Of a stretch of DNA of 64,000 bases, positions 54,473-62,663 are shown piece by piece; the first letter of the stretch is position 1; each line of letters opens with the position of its first letter. Location of the stretch: assembly GCF_000719345.1 (NCBI RefSeq), contig NZ_JOFX01000010.1, positions 1 through 64,000 of the forward strand, given 5' to 3'. Origin of the DNA: Streptomyces sp. NRRL F-2664 (GTDB lineage Bacteria > Actinomycetota > Actinomycetes > Streptomycetales > Streptomycetaceae). The notes below the pieces were generated by a model. It did no database searches and was not told the origin of the DNA. It saw only the letters and a list, made by a program, of their open reading frames with translations. The translations under genes were made by a program, and so were the position numbers.

Positions 54473-56013
54473 GCGGATCCCTCTGGCTCAGGCCGCCCGC
54501 CCCCGGGCGGGACTCCGGCGCGCTCCCGGGGATCCCCCGGCCGCGCGCCGGCAGCACCGGCCCCGCCGCCGACCCCATGGACGAACTGGCCGAACGCCTC
54601 GACGTGTTCATCGCCCGTGCCGTCCACCCCGACGAGATCGCCGCCGTCCTCGAATCCGACGGCATGACGGACGAGTACATCCGGCTCACCTACGGCCGCC
54701 ACGACTCCTTCGCCCTCGCCGAGGAGCTCTACGCCCGCGTGCCCCGCTCCTACCCGGATCCGGGGCCCGCCCCCGACCCCTGGAAGGCCTCCCTCCCCGC
54801 CTGCCTGCTGCGCGGGGTCGTCTTCGCCCTGCCCGGCCTGGCCTACCTCCTGGGCGCGCCCCTCCTCGAAGGCCCCCAGGACCGGCTCGGGCTGCCCGCC
54901 GGGACGCTGACCCTGCTCGCCGGGGCGCTCATCGGCTGGGTCTGGGACCAGAGCCTGTCCCACCGCGCCTACTCCTGGCTCGGCCTCGGCGACCGGGCCG
55001 CAGCCGGCCGGACCCTGCTCGTCGGCGCCCCCGTCGGAGCCCTGCTGGGCACCGCGGCCGCCCTGGCCGTGCCGGGCGGCCCGCCGTTCTCCTACGCCTT
55101 CGCCGCCGGCCAGGCCGTCTACGTCGGGGCCGCCACCGTCCTGCTCGTCCTCGGCCGCGAGCGGGTGCTCCTCGCCGCCCTCGCCCCCATGGCCGCGGGC
55201 GCCCTGGTGGTGCTCGTCGTCGATCTGCCCGTGCCGGTACGGGTGGCGCTGCTGGCGGTGTCCCTGCTGGCCGCCTGCACCCTGGCCGTACGGGAACTGC
55301 CGGTGGCCGACGCGGTGCGGCGGGCCGCGCACCGGGTCCGGACCCGGGCAGCCCGCCGGCCCGCCCGGGTCGGCCCCGTGCGCTGGCAGATGCTGCGCGG
55401 CGCCGAGGAGGAGTACACCCCTCGCGGACCACGGCTGGGGGACTCGGTGCCCTTCGGGGTCTTCGGCCTCGGCACCGGCCTGCTCGTGCTCTACGCCGCC
55501 CTGGGCGAGGTACTCGCCGGAGGCCCCGCCGAAGCCGTCGCCGCGCCCTCGGCGGTGGCGCTCACCCTCAGCATGGGCCCCGCCGAGTGGCTGCTCCACC
55601 GCTTCCGCAGCGGCACCCTCTCCGGACTCCGGGGAGCCCGCTCGCCCGGGCAGTTCCGGCGCCGGATGCTGACCACCCTGATCCGCTGCCTGGGCGTCTA
55701 CCTGGCGGTGCTGCTGGCCCTCGGCCTGACCGGCACCCTGCTGTGGCCGGGAGCCCCCGGCCTCACCGGGGTCCGCGTCGCCACCCTCCTGCTGCTCGGG
55801 GCGGTGATGTGGAGCGGGCTGCTCCTGCAGTCCTTCGGAGCCGTCCGGCCCGCGGCCGTGGTCTGCGCCTGCGCCGCCGTCGCCCAGAGCGTGGCCCTGC
55901 TGACCGGACTGGGCCAGCCCCGGATCGTCCAGTCGGTCGTGGCGGGCACGGCCGCCACGGCCCTGGCGGTCCTGGTCTGCCTGCTCCTCGGCCGCGCGAC
56001 CGCCCACCGATGA
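54469..56013 (+). CDS. Polytopic membrane protein of the exopolysaccharide-like cluster
   Basis: The 514-aa protein begins with a ~80-residue cytoplasmic part (MDELAERLDVFIARAVHPDEIAAVLESDGMTDEYIRLTYGRHDSFALAEELYARVPRSY) followed by about ten to twelve hydrophobic segments grouped in blocks. No PelG, PelE or known transporter motif was recognised, but its position matches the membrane part of fungal Gtb3. It could form the polymer export channel or assist the synthase (inference). It starts at GTG 54469 inside the preceding stop and ends with ATGA (56010-56013), so it is translationally coupled on both sides. Confidence 0.75.
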   Translation: MSGSLWLRPPAPGRDSGALPGIPRPRAGSTGPAADPMDELAERLDVFIARAVHPDEIAAVLESDGMTDEYIRLTYGRHDSFALAEELYARVPRSYPDPGPAPDPWKASLPACLLRGVVFALPGLAYLLGAPLLEGPQDRLGLPAGTLTLLAGALIGWVWDQSLSHRAYSWLGLGDRAAAGRTLLVGAPVGALLGTAAALAVPGGPPFSYAFAAGQAVYVGAATVLLVLGRERVLLAALAPMAAGALVVLVVDLPVPVRVALLAVSLLAACTLAVRELPVADAVRRAAHRVRTRAARRPARVGPVRWQMLRGAEEEYTPRGPRLGDSVPFGVFGLGTGLLVLYAALGEVLAGGPAEAVAAPSAVALTLSMGPAEWLLHRFRSGTLSGLRGARSPGQFRRRMLTTLIRCLGVYLAVLLALGLTGTLLWPGAPGLTGVRVATLLLLGAVMWSGLLLQSFGAVRPAAVVCACAAVAQSVALLTGLGQPRIVQSVVAGTAATALAVLVCLLLGRATAHR

Positions 56014-56720
56014 CGCCCGAGCCCGAGACGTACGACACGGACGAGAAGAAGGACCCCATGCTGCTGGTGCCCCTCTACGAGCATCCCGCCGACCGGCCCG
56101 AGGCCTGGGAACGGCTCATCCGCTCCGCGGACCGGCTGCACTCGGTGGTGCTCAACCCCGACAGCGGGCCCGGCACCGCACGCGACGAACGGTTCGCCCA
56201 CGTCGCCGAACGGCTCCGGGAGGCCGGCGTACCCGTCCTCGGATACGCCGACACCGACTACGGGCGGCGCCCGCACGCCGCCGTGGTGCAGGACCTGCTG
56301 CGCCACCGCGACTGGTACGCCACCGACGGGGCCTTCCTCGACCAGGCCTGCGCCGACCCCGAACTGCTCCCGCACTACGGGCGCCTGGCGGTCGCCGCCC
56401 GTGCCGCGGGCGCCCGGACCGTCGTCCTCAACCACGGGGCCCACCCGCACCCCGGATACGCCGAACTCGCCGACCTCCTCGTCACCTTCGAAGGCCCCTG
56501 GGACGCCTACCGGGAGGCGGCCGCGCCGCCGGCCTGGACGGCCGACCACCCCGCCCAGCGGTTCTGCCACCTCGTCTACGCCGTCCCGCCCGGCGAACCG
56601 GCCGCCCGGCTCGCCGGGGAACTGGCCGCGCAGCGCGGTGCGGGCGTCCACTGCGCCGTCCCCGGCAGCGGACCCCACCCGTGGGGGACCCTCCCGTACG
56701 CCCTGGAGACGGCGCGATGA
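56010..56720 (+). CDS. Spherulin-4 (GH135)-like glycoside hydrolase
   Basis: The 236-aa protein matches the spherulation-specific family 4 (PF12138; GH135 of Sph3): LLVPLYEHPADRPEAWERL, VVLNPDSGPGTARDERFA, GVPVLGYADTDYGRRPH, WYATDGAFLDQACADPELLPHY, VVLNHGAHPHPGYAELADLLVTFEGPW. It should cut or trim a GalN/GalNAc-containing polymer. The Asp in FLDQ and the Glu in VTFEG match acidic residues reported as needed in Aspergillus Sph3, but the adjacent Glu of that family is Gln here. No signal peptide is evident, though an internal start at ATG 56058 is possible. Coupled by ATGA to the gene before and after. Confidence 0.8.
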   Translation: MTPEPETYDTDEKKDPMLLVPLYEHPADRPEAWERLIRSADRLHSVVLNPDSGPGTARDERFAHVAERLREAGVPVLGYADTDYGRRPHAAVVQDLLRHRDWYATDGAFLDQACADPELLPHYGRLAVAARAAGARTVVLNHGAHPHPGYAELADLLVTFEGPWDAYREAAAPPAWTADHPAQRFCHLVYAVPPGEPAARLAGELAAQRGAGVHCAVPGSGPHPWGTLPYALETAR

Positions 56721-57544
56721 AGGTCCTGCGACCGCTGCGGCTCCTGCTGGTCCTGCCCCTGCTGCTGCTCGCCGCCTGCACGGCCGGACCGGACGACGAG
56801 GCCGACGACGAACCGTACCGGTGGCCGGAACTGGCCCCCGGCCAACGCTGGCAGCCCCCGCCCGGCACGCCCTGGCAGTGGCAGCTCACCGGAACGCTCG
56901 ACACCTCGGTCGAGGCAGCCGTCTACGACGTCGACGGCTTCACCACCACCAAGGAGCAGGTCGCGGTCCTGAAGAAGGCCGGGCGCAAGACCATCTGCTA
57001 CCTCTCCACGGGTGCCTGGGAGGACTTCCGGCCGGACGCGGAAGCGTTTCCGCGGGAGCTGCTCGGCAAGGGCAACGGCTGGGAGGGGGAGCGCTGGCTC
57101 GACATCCGGCGGGTGGCGGAGCTGGAACCGCTGATGGCCAAGCGGTTCGACATGTGCCGGGAGAAGGGCTTCGACGCGGTCGAGCCGGACAACATGGACG
57201 GCTACCGGAACACCACCGGCTTCCCGCTCACCGCCGACGACCAGCTGCGCTACAACCGGCTGATCGCGAGGCTCGCCCACGACCGGGGCATGTCCGTCGG
57301 CCTGAAGAACGACCTCGACCAGGTCCCGCAACTCGTCGGGGATTTCGACTTCGCGGTCAACGAGCAGTGCGCGCAGTACGACGAGTGCGACCGGCTGACC
57401 CCCTTCATCGAAGCGGGCAAGGCCGTCTTCCACGCGGAGTACGAGCTGTCGACGTCCCGCTTCTGCGGCCGGTCGAAGACGCTGGAGCTCAGCTCGATCC
57501 AGAAGCGGTACGACCTCGACGCGTGGCGCCGCACCTGTTCCTAG
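56717..57544 (+). CDS. GH114-type endo-alpha-1,4-polygalactosaminidase lipoprotein
   Basis: The 275-aa protein has a lipoprotein signal (MKVLRPLRLLLVLPLLLLAAC, Cys near residue 21) and then a TIM-barrel of the TM1410/GH114 family: GTLDTSVEAAVYDVDGF, CYLSTGAWEDFRPDA, GWEGERWLDIR, GFDAVEPDNMDGYRN, GMSVGLKNDLDQVPQLV and FDFAVNEQCAQYDEC, as in Ega3. The likely catalytic acidic pair is in VDGF and EPDNMD. It should hydrolyse alpha-1,4-linked galactosamine stretches after deacetylation. The ATG overlaps the preceding stop (ATGA, 56717-56720), completing a run of four coupled genes. It ends the cluster. Confidence 0.87.
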   Translation: MKVLRPLRLLLVLPLLLLAACTAGPDDEADDEPYRWPELAPGQRWQPPPGTPWQWQLTGTLDTSVEAAVYDVDGFTTTKEQVAVLKKAGRKTICYLSTGAWEDFRPDAEAFPRELLGKGNGWEGERWLDIRRVAELEPLMAKRFDMCREKGFDAVEPDNMDGYRNTTGFPLTADDQLRYNRLIARLAHDRGMSVGLKNDLDQVPQLVGDFDFAVNEQCAQYDECDRLTPFIEAGKAVFHAEYELSTSRFCGRSKTLELSSIQKRYDLDAWRRTCS

Positions 57545-57639
57545 CCGCGCCTTCGCAGCCGCGCTCGGGCCATGTCCAGCCCCGCCGGAAGCGGCCGGCG
57601 CAGCCGGAAGGGGGAGGGCGGGGAGAGGACAGTCGGCGG

Positions 57640-58848
57640 TCAGGACCACGGCAGCACGGCGTGGACGCGGTAGCCGCCGCCGAAGCGGGGGCCCGTGGAA
57701 CAGGAGCCACCCAGGGCGGAGGCCCGCTCGCGCATGCCCAGGAGGCCGTGACCGCCGCCCGGCTCGGAGCCGGCGGGCTCCGTTCCGCCGTCGTCCAGCA
57801 CGGTCACCTCCACCGACGGGCCCACCCGGACCACGCTGACCTCCGCCCGCGCCCCGGGCCCCGCGTGCTTGCGCACGTTGGTCAGCGCCTCCTGGATCAC
57901 CCGGTACGCCGCCAGGTCCACCGCCGCCGGCAGCGGCCCCGTCCCGCAGTCCAGCTGGACGATCACCTCCACCGGCAGACCGGCGTGCCGGAAGGTGTTC
58001 ACCAGCTCGTCGAGGACGCCCAGCCCCGGCGCCGGCTCGGTCGGTGCCTCCGGATCACCGGACTGCCTCAGCAGTCCGACGGTCGCCCGCAACTCGTTCA
58101 GCGCCGACCGGCTGGCGTCCCGTACGTGCGCCAGCGCCTCCTTGGCCTGGTCCGGGCGCTTGTCCATGACGTGCGCGGCCACCCCGGCCTGCACGTTGAC
58201 CAGCGCGATGTGGTGGGCCACCACGTCGTGGAGGTCCCGGGCGATCCGCAGCCGTTCCTCCGCGACCCGCCGCCGGGCCTCCTCGTCGCGGGTCCGCTCG
58301 GCGCGTTCGGCCCGCTCCCGGATGGCGTCGACGAAGGCCCGCCGGCTGCGCACGGCGTCCCCGGCAGCCGCGGCCATGCCCGTCCAGGCGAAGATCCCCA
58401 GGTTCTCCTGCGCGTACCAGGGCAGCGGCCCCGCGAGCATCGCCACCCCGGTCAGGCCGGCCATCGTGAGCAGCCCGATCCGCCAGGTCGTCGGCCGGTC
58501 GGTGAGGGCCGCCACCGTGTACAGGGCGATCACCGTGCACATGGCGACCGGTGCCCGCGGCTCGCCGGTGGTCAGCTCCAGCAGGCAGAGCCCGCAGGTC
58601 ACGGCGAGTACGGCGCGCGGCCGGCGGCGCCGGAACACCAGAGCGGCCGAGCCGAGCAGCATCAGCAGGAGGGAGAAGGGCTCGGGGGTGCGCGTCCCGA
58701 AGGTGGGCCCGTGCGGCCCGTGCGGATCGGCGAAGGAGCCGACGGCCATGGCGACGAGCGCACCGAACGCCAGCACGGCGTCGGTGGCCAGCGGATGGGC
58801 CCGCATCCACTGCCGGGTGGGGGCGAACCGCCCGAGGTCTGTCGTCAC
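57640..58848 (-). CDS. Sensor histidine kinase (HisKA_3 family), orphan
   Basis: The 402-aa kinase has four to five membrane segments in residues ~20-150, a coiled region (ERAERAERTRDEEARRRVAEERL), the HisKA_3 phospho-acceptor motif RIARDLHDVVAHHIALVNVQAGVAAHV (His in LHDVVAHH), and an HATPase: IQEALTNVRKHAGPGARAEV, with a G-rich ATP lid (GGHGLLGMRERASALGG). It belongs to the DesK/NarX group, which usually pairs with a LuxR-type response regulator. None is adjacent: upstream is a membrane protein, downstream the GH114 gene is convergent. Its partner is therefore elsewhere. Confidence 0.92.
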   Translation of the reverse strand: MTTDLGRFAPTRQWMRAHPLATDAVLAFGALVAMAVGSFADPHGPHGPTFGTRTPEPFSLLLMLLGSAALVFRRRRPRAVLAVTCGLCLLELTTGEPRAPVAMCTVIALYTVAALTDRPTTWRIGLLTMAGLTGVAMLAGPLPWYAQENLGIFAWTGMAAAAGDAVRSRRAFVDAIRERAERAERTRDEEARRRVAEERLRIARDLHDVVAHHIALVNVQAGVAAHVMDKRPDQAKEALAHVRDASRSALNELRATVGLLRQSGDPEAPTEPAPGLGVLDELVNTFRHAGLPVEVIVQLDCGTGPLPAAVDLAAYRVIQEALTNVRKHAGPGARAEVSVVRVGPSVEVTVLDDGGTEPAGSEPGGGHGLLGMRERASALGGSCSTGPRFGGGYRVHAVLPWS

Positions 58849-58879
58849 CCGGATACGGTACGGCCTGCCGACCCGGGCA

Positions 58880-59581
58880 TCAGGGCGCAGGGCCCGGCCC
58901 CAGCGGTACGCGGGCGCGTGCGGAACCCCACCGAGCCCGGACCACGCACACCACCATGACGGCGGCGATCGCCGCCAGGTGCTCCTTGCCCGCCAGGTTG
59001 TTCTTGACCAGGACCTCGCCGACCATCGCCAGGATCACCAGGGCGCCGGTCAGGTACGCCCCGTAGCGCCAGCACAGGTAGAGGGCGAGGCCCACGACCG
59101 CCGCCGAGGGTCCGGTGTCGTTGACGACGCGGTCCGACACCGGCAGGCCCAGGGGGTGCTCCGGCCCCAGCGCGAGGCCGATCCGCGCGTACGTGGTCCC
59201 CGCGAGGGTGGCGACGTAGCCGATCACCAGCGTGCGCCACCGGCCGAGGCAGATCTCCGCGATGCCGAACACCAGCAGCACCTGCGCAAGGGCCCCCCAC
59301 ACCGGCAGGTCGAGGGCCGGGACGAACAGCGACAGGGGAGTGCGCAGCAGGGCCAGCCAGAACGGGTCGGCGGCCTTCACCGACCCGAGGTCCTGCACCG
59401 GCCGGAACCCCCACGAGGTGTTCTGGACGATCTGGAAGATCGAGGTCAGGCAGACCGCGCCCAGGGTCATCGGGATCGCCCGCCACCTGTCGCGGGCGAG
59501 CGCGTCCCGGACGGTCCAGAACATGGGGCCCCACTCGCGGCGGGCGAACCGCCGCAGTGGGGTGGTGTTCCGCGCTGTCAA
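58880..59581 (-). CDS. Rhomboid-like membrane protein coupled to the DUF2156 gene
   Basis: The 233-aa protein is taken to start at TTG 59581, which overlaps the preceding stop (TTGA, 59581-59578) and has GGAG 8 nt upstream. It has several membrane segments (MTLGAVCLTSIFQI; PVWGALAQVLLVFGIAEICLG; LVIGYVATLAGTTYARI; AAVVGLALYLCWRYG; ALVILAMVGEVLV). The sequence GPSAAVVGLALYL with upstream RTLVIGYVAT is like the rhomboid family of the DUF2156 neighbours (GxSxA instead of GxSG), but no catalytic dyad can be claimed. The role is probably connected with the coupled lipid-modifying protein. Confidence 0.7.
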   Translation of the reverse strand: MTARNTTPLRRFARREWGPMFWTVRDALARDRWRAIPMTLGAVCLTSIFQIVQNTSWGFRPVQDLGSVKAADPFWLALLRTPLSLFVPALDLPVWGALAQVLLVFGIAEICLGRWRTLVIGYVATLAGTTYARIGLALGPEHPLGLPVSDRVVNDTGPSAAVVGLALYLCWRYGAYLTGALVILAMVGEVLVKNNLAGKEHLAAIAAVMVVCVVRARWGSARARVPLGPGPAP

Positions 59582-61443
59582 CGGCGGGTCTCCAGGTGTC
59601 TGCGGTGCAGCCACTTCGGAAGGCCGGGGGCCTCCAGGAAGCCCTCGGCCCGTCCGGCCGCGACACCGATCCGCAGCAGGTCCGAACTCTTCTCGAAGAG
59701 CATGAACCGCGGTTCCCAGATCGGCCGGTATTTGGCGTTGGCCCGGTAGAGGGACTCGATCTGCCACCAGCGGGAGAAGAAGCTCAGCAGCGAGCGCCAC
59801 ATCCGCAGCACCGGGCCCGCACCGAGCCGGGAGCCGCGCTCGAAGACCGACCGGAACATCGCGAAGTTGAGGGACACCTGGGTGACCCCGATCTCCTTGG
59901 AGCGTTCCAGGAGTTCGATGACCATGAACTCCATCAGACCGTTCTCGGAGTCCCGGTCCCGGCGCATCAGGTCCAGCGACAGGCCCTTGGGCCCCCACGG
60001 CACGAAGGACAGCACGGCCCGCAGGTCGCCGTTGCCGTCGGTGCACTCCAGCATCACGCACTGGCCGTCGGCGGGGTCGCCCAGCCGGCCCAGCGCCATG
60101 GAGAAGCCCCGCTCGGTGGCACCGTCGCGCCAGTCGTCTGCGCGGCGCACCAGCTCGGCCATCTCCGGTGCCGGGATGTCGGCGTGGCGGCGGATGCGGA
60201 CGGTGTACCCGGCCCGCTTGACGCGGTTGTACGCCTGGCGGACGGTGCGCATGGCGCGGCCCTCCAGGGTGAAGTCGGCGGTCTCCACGATCGCCTCGTC
60301 GCCGAGTTCCAGCGCGTCCAGGCCGTGCCGGGCGTAGATCTGCCCGGCCTCCTCGCTCGCCCCCATCACGGCCGGCACCCAGCCGTGCTCACGGGCCTCG
60401 GCCAGCCACGGGTCGATGGCGCCGGGCCAGGCCTCCGGGTCGCCGATCGGGTCGCCGGAGGCGAGCGAGACCCCGCCGACGACGCGGTACGTCACGGCGG
60501 CCTTGCCGGTGGGGGACCAGATGACGGACTTCTCGCGGCGCAGGGCGAAGTAGCCGAGGGAGTCCCGGTCGCCCTGGCGGGCCAGCAACGCCCGCAGCCG
60601 CTCCTCGTCCTCCTCGCTGATCGGGTCGACGGCGCGGCGTGAGCGGAACGCGGCGAACAGCACGGCGAGCAGCAGCAGCATCGACATGACGTTGATGGAG
60701 ACGTCCACCCAGCCGGGCGTGGTGATCGCCGCGGCCTCCGGGTCGTCGGGGGCCAGGGTGATCAGCCGCATCACGCCGTACTTCCAGCGTTCCGGGAAGG
60801 AGACGGCGGCGCTGCCCGGAGCGGTGTTGGCGGCGCCCACCAGCAGGGCCGCGACGAGCGAGGTGACGAGCAGGCCGACGGCGGCGACGGCGGCGGCGAA
60901 GGCCGGGTTGGAGCGGTCGCCCTTGGCGTAGAACTCGCGCCGCCCGAGCAGCAGGGCGCCCGTGAAGGCGGTGGTCAGGGCCAGCGAGACCCAGTTCTGC
61001 GGGTGCTCGCGGATCTCCTCGTAGGCGAAGAGCGCGTAGGCGAGGAGGAGCGCGAGCAGGCCGCTCAGGACGAGGTTCAGGATCCAGGACGCCCGCTTGC
61101 GGCGGCCGAGGGTGACGGCCAGCAGCAGTGTGAAGAGGCCGGAGGCGAAGCCGGCCGTGAGCATGTACGGGGTGTAGAAGTCCTCGATGTTGTGGCGCCG
61201 CAGGTCCTGCCCGAGGGAAACCCACACCGCACTGAGGAAGTTGATGAAGGTGACGACGCGCAGGTACCAGACCGCGAAGGCGGCTCCGCGCTGTGAGCGG
61301 GCGCTCCCCCGACCGGTCTCCCGGCCTCCCCCCGCCGCCTTGCCGGCGGTCTCCGCGCCGGTCTCTTTCCTGCCGGATGACGGACCGGTCGCCGGTGCGG
61401 CGGTGCGGTCGGTCTCTGCGCTGGTCAAACGGACCTCTCCCAT
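59578..61443 (-). CDS. DUF2156/MprF-like protein (phosphatidylglycerol lysyltransferase-type domain)
   Basis: The 621-aa protein has an N-terminal Thr/Gly/Ala-rich tail, six or more membrane segments (residues ~50-250) and a C-terminal DUF2156 domain with the tandem GNAT fold: SLGYFALRREKSVIWSPTGKAAVTYRVVGGVSLASGDPIGDPEAWPGAI, TLEGRAMRTVRQAYNRVKRAGYTVRIRR, FSMALGRLGDPADGQCVMLE, FVPWGPKGLSLDLMRRDRDSENGLMEFMVIELLERSKEIGVTQVSLNFA. It would add lysine or another amino acid to phosphatidylglycerol. The ATG 61443 lies 8 nt behind a TATGAT -10 element. An in-frame TTG at 61428 has GGGAGAGG 5 nt upstream and may be the real start. Confidence 0.88.
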   Translation of the reverse strand: MGEVRLTSAETDRTAAPATGPSSGRKETGAETAGKAAGGGRETGRGSARSQRGAAFAVWYLRVVTFINFLSAVWVSLGQDLRRHNIEDFYTPYMLTAGFASGLFTLLLAVTLGRRKRASWILNLVLSGLLALLLAYALFAYEEIREHPQNWVSLALTTAFTGALLLGRREFYAKGDRSNPAFAAAVAAVGLLVTSLVAALLVGAANTAPGSAAVSFPERWKYGVMRLITLAPDDPEAAAITTPGWVDVSINVMSMLLLLAVLFAAFRSRRAVDPISEEDEERLRALLARQGDRDSLGYFALRREKSVIWSPTGKAAVTYRVVGGVSLASGDPIGDPEAWPGAIDPWLAEAREHGWVPAVMGASEEAGQIYARHGLDALELGDEAIVETADFTLEGRAMRTVRQAYNRVKRAGYTVRIRRHADIPAPEMAELVRRADDWRDGATERGFSMALGRLGDPADGQCVMLECTDGNGDLRAVLSFVPWGPKGLSLDLMRRDRDSENGLMEFMVIELLERSKEIGVTQVSLNFAMFRSVFERGSRLGAGPVLRMWRSLLSFFSRWWQIESLYRANAKYRPIWEPRFMLFEKSSDLLRIGVAAGRAEGFLEAPGLPKWLHRRHLETRR

Positions 61444-61486
61444 AAAAAGCGATCATATGGGGCGTCGCTGTCCGTGATGGTGCGGT

Positions 61487-61521
61487 CGGGGGCCACGGAA
61501 TGGTCAGGACCGCGGCCCCCG
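61487..61521 (-). terminator. Hairpin beyond cobT
   Basis: CGGGGGCC (61487-61494) pairs with GGCCCCCG (61514-61521) with a 19-nt loop, 6 nt beyond the cobT stop on the minus strand, before the DUF2156 gene. It would end the cob transcript. Confidence 0.55.
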
Positions 61522-61526
61522 GCGGC

Positions 61527-62591
61527 TCATTCCGTCGGCTCCTCCACCGGCCGTTCAGGCAGCTCCGCCGCGAGGGCGGCAGCAGCCTGCACGAGGGGGA
61601 GGGCCAGCAACGCCCCGGTGCCTCCACCCACTGTGACGCCGTGATCGAGCACGGGGTTGAGCGCCATCCGGTCAAGTGCCTTCGCCTGACCCGGCTCGCC
61701 GCTCGCCTGACCGGCCAGCCACCAGTCAGGAGCCCGGAACGCGGCCCGTTGCGCCACCAGTCCGCACGCGGCCGAAACAACACCGTCGAGGATGACGGGC
61801 GTACGGCGCACCGCACACTGGAGCAGGAATCCGGTGATGGCGGCGACGTCCGCGCCGCCGACCGCCGCCAACAGCGCGACCTGGTCGCCCAGGACCGGAC
61901 GGGCCCGGCGCAGCGCGTCGCGGATCGCCGCGCACTTGCGCATCCACGCCAGGTCGTCGATGGGCTCTCCGCCACGCCCCGTGACCACCGAGGAGTCCGT
62001 ACCGCACAGCGCGGCGACCAGGGTCGCGGCGACCGTCGTCCCCCCGACGCTCAGGTCGCCGAGGACGACCAGGTCGGTCCCGGAGTCGGCCTCCTCGTCG
62101 GCGATCCGCATGCCCAGCCGCAGCGCGGCCTGCGCCTCCTCGACCGTCAGCGCGTCCTCGATGTCGATCCGCCCGCTGCCGCGCCGGACGCGGTGCGCCA
62201 CCACGTCCTCGGGCAGCAGCTCCGGATCGCAGTCCAGCCCGGCGTCCACGACCCGTATCGTCGCGCCGAACCGGCCGGCCAGGACGGCGACGGGACTGGA
62301 CCCGTCGAGCACGGAGCGGACCAGCTCGTGAGCGGTGGACGGGGTGCGGGCGGAGACCCCTTGGGCGGCGATCCCGTGGTCGGCGGCGAACAGCACCACG
62401 CGGGGCCGCTCGACGGCCCTGACCGGGACCTGCCCCTGCGCGGCGGCGAGCCACTCGGCGAGTTCGTCGAGCCGCCCCAGCGCGCCGGGCGGTACCGCGA
62501 GGCGCTCACGGCGTTCCTCGGCGTCGCGCCGGACGCCCCCGTCGGGACGCTCGATCAGATCGGAGAAGTCGTCCAGATTCAGCGTGCTCAT
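61527..62591 (-). CDS. cobT: Nicotinate-nucleotide--dimethylbenzimidazole phosphoribosyltransferase
   Basis: The 354-aa enzyme makes alpha-ribazole-5'-phosphate for the lower ligand of cobalamin. Family motifs are seen: RPRVVLFAADHGIAAQGVSARTPSTAHELVRSVLDGSSPVAVLA, GMRIADEEADSGTDLVVLGDLSVGGTTVAATLVAALCG, and FLLQCAVRRTPVILDGVVSAACGLVAQR. The catalytic Glu is expected in the C-terminal HGVTVGGGTGALLALPLV segment or nearby. It lies 72 bp downstream of the CobU fusion gene on the same strand; the two are a cob operon. No cobalamin riboswitch was seen upstream. Confidence 0.94.
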   Translation of the reverse strand: MSTLNLDDFSDLIERPDGGVRRDAEERRERLAVPPGALGRLDELAEWLAAAQGQVPVRAVERPRVVLFAADHGIAAQGVSARTPSTAHELVRSVLDGSSPVAVLAGRFGATIRVVDAGLDCDPELLPEDVVAHRVRRGSGRIDIEDALTVEEAQAALRLGMRIADEEADSGTDLVVLGDLSVGGTTVAATLVAALCGTDSSVVTGRGGEPIDDLAWMRKCAAIRDALRRARPVLGDQVALLAAVGGADVAAITGFLLQCAVRRTPVILDGVVSAACGLVAQRAAFRAPDWWLAGQASGEPGQAKALDRMALNPVLDHGVTVGGGTGALLALPLVQAAAALAAELPERPVEEPTE

Positions 62592-62663
62592 CTGGCAGAG
62601 AGTACAGCCGGTGAAGCCTTCCCTCAGGCCCCGTCGGTTGCGGCCCGAACGAGGGGGCGCCCC

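Noticed and set aside
48769..56013. A 2414-codon plus-strand frame spanning pepA, the deacetylase, the GT4 gene and the membrane gene
   Set aside because: Only its last part (from 54469) is a real gene; the first 1900 codons are Arg/Pro-rich shadow sequence of other genes.
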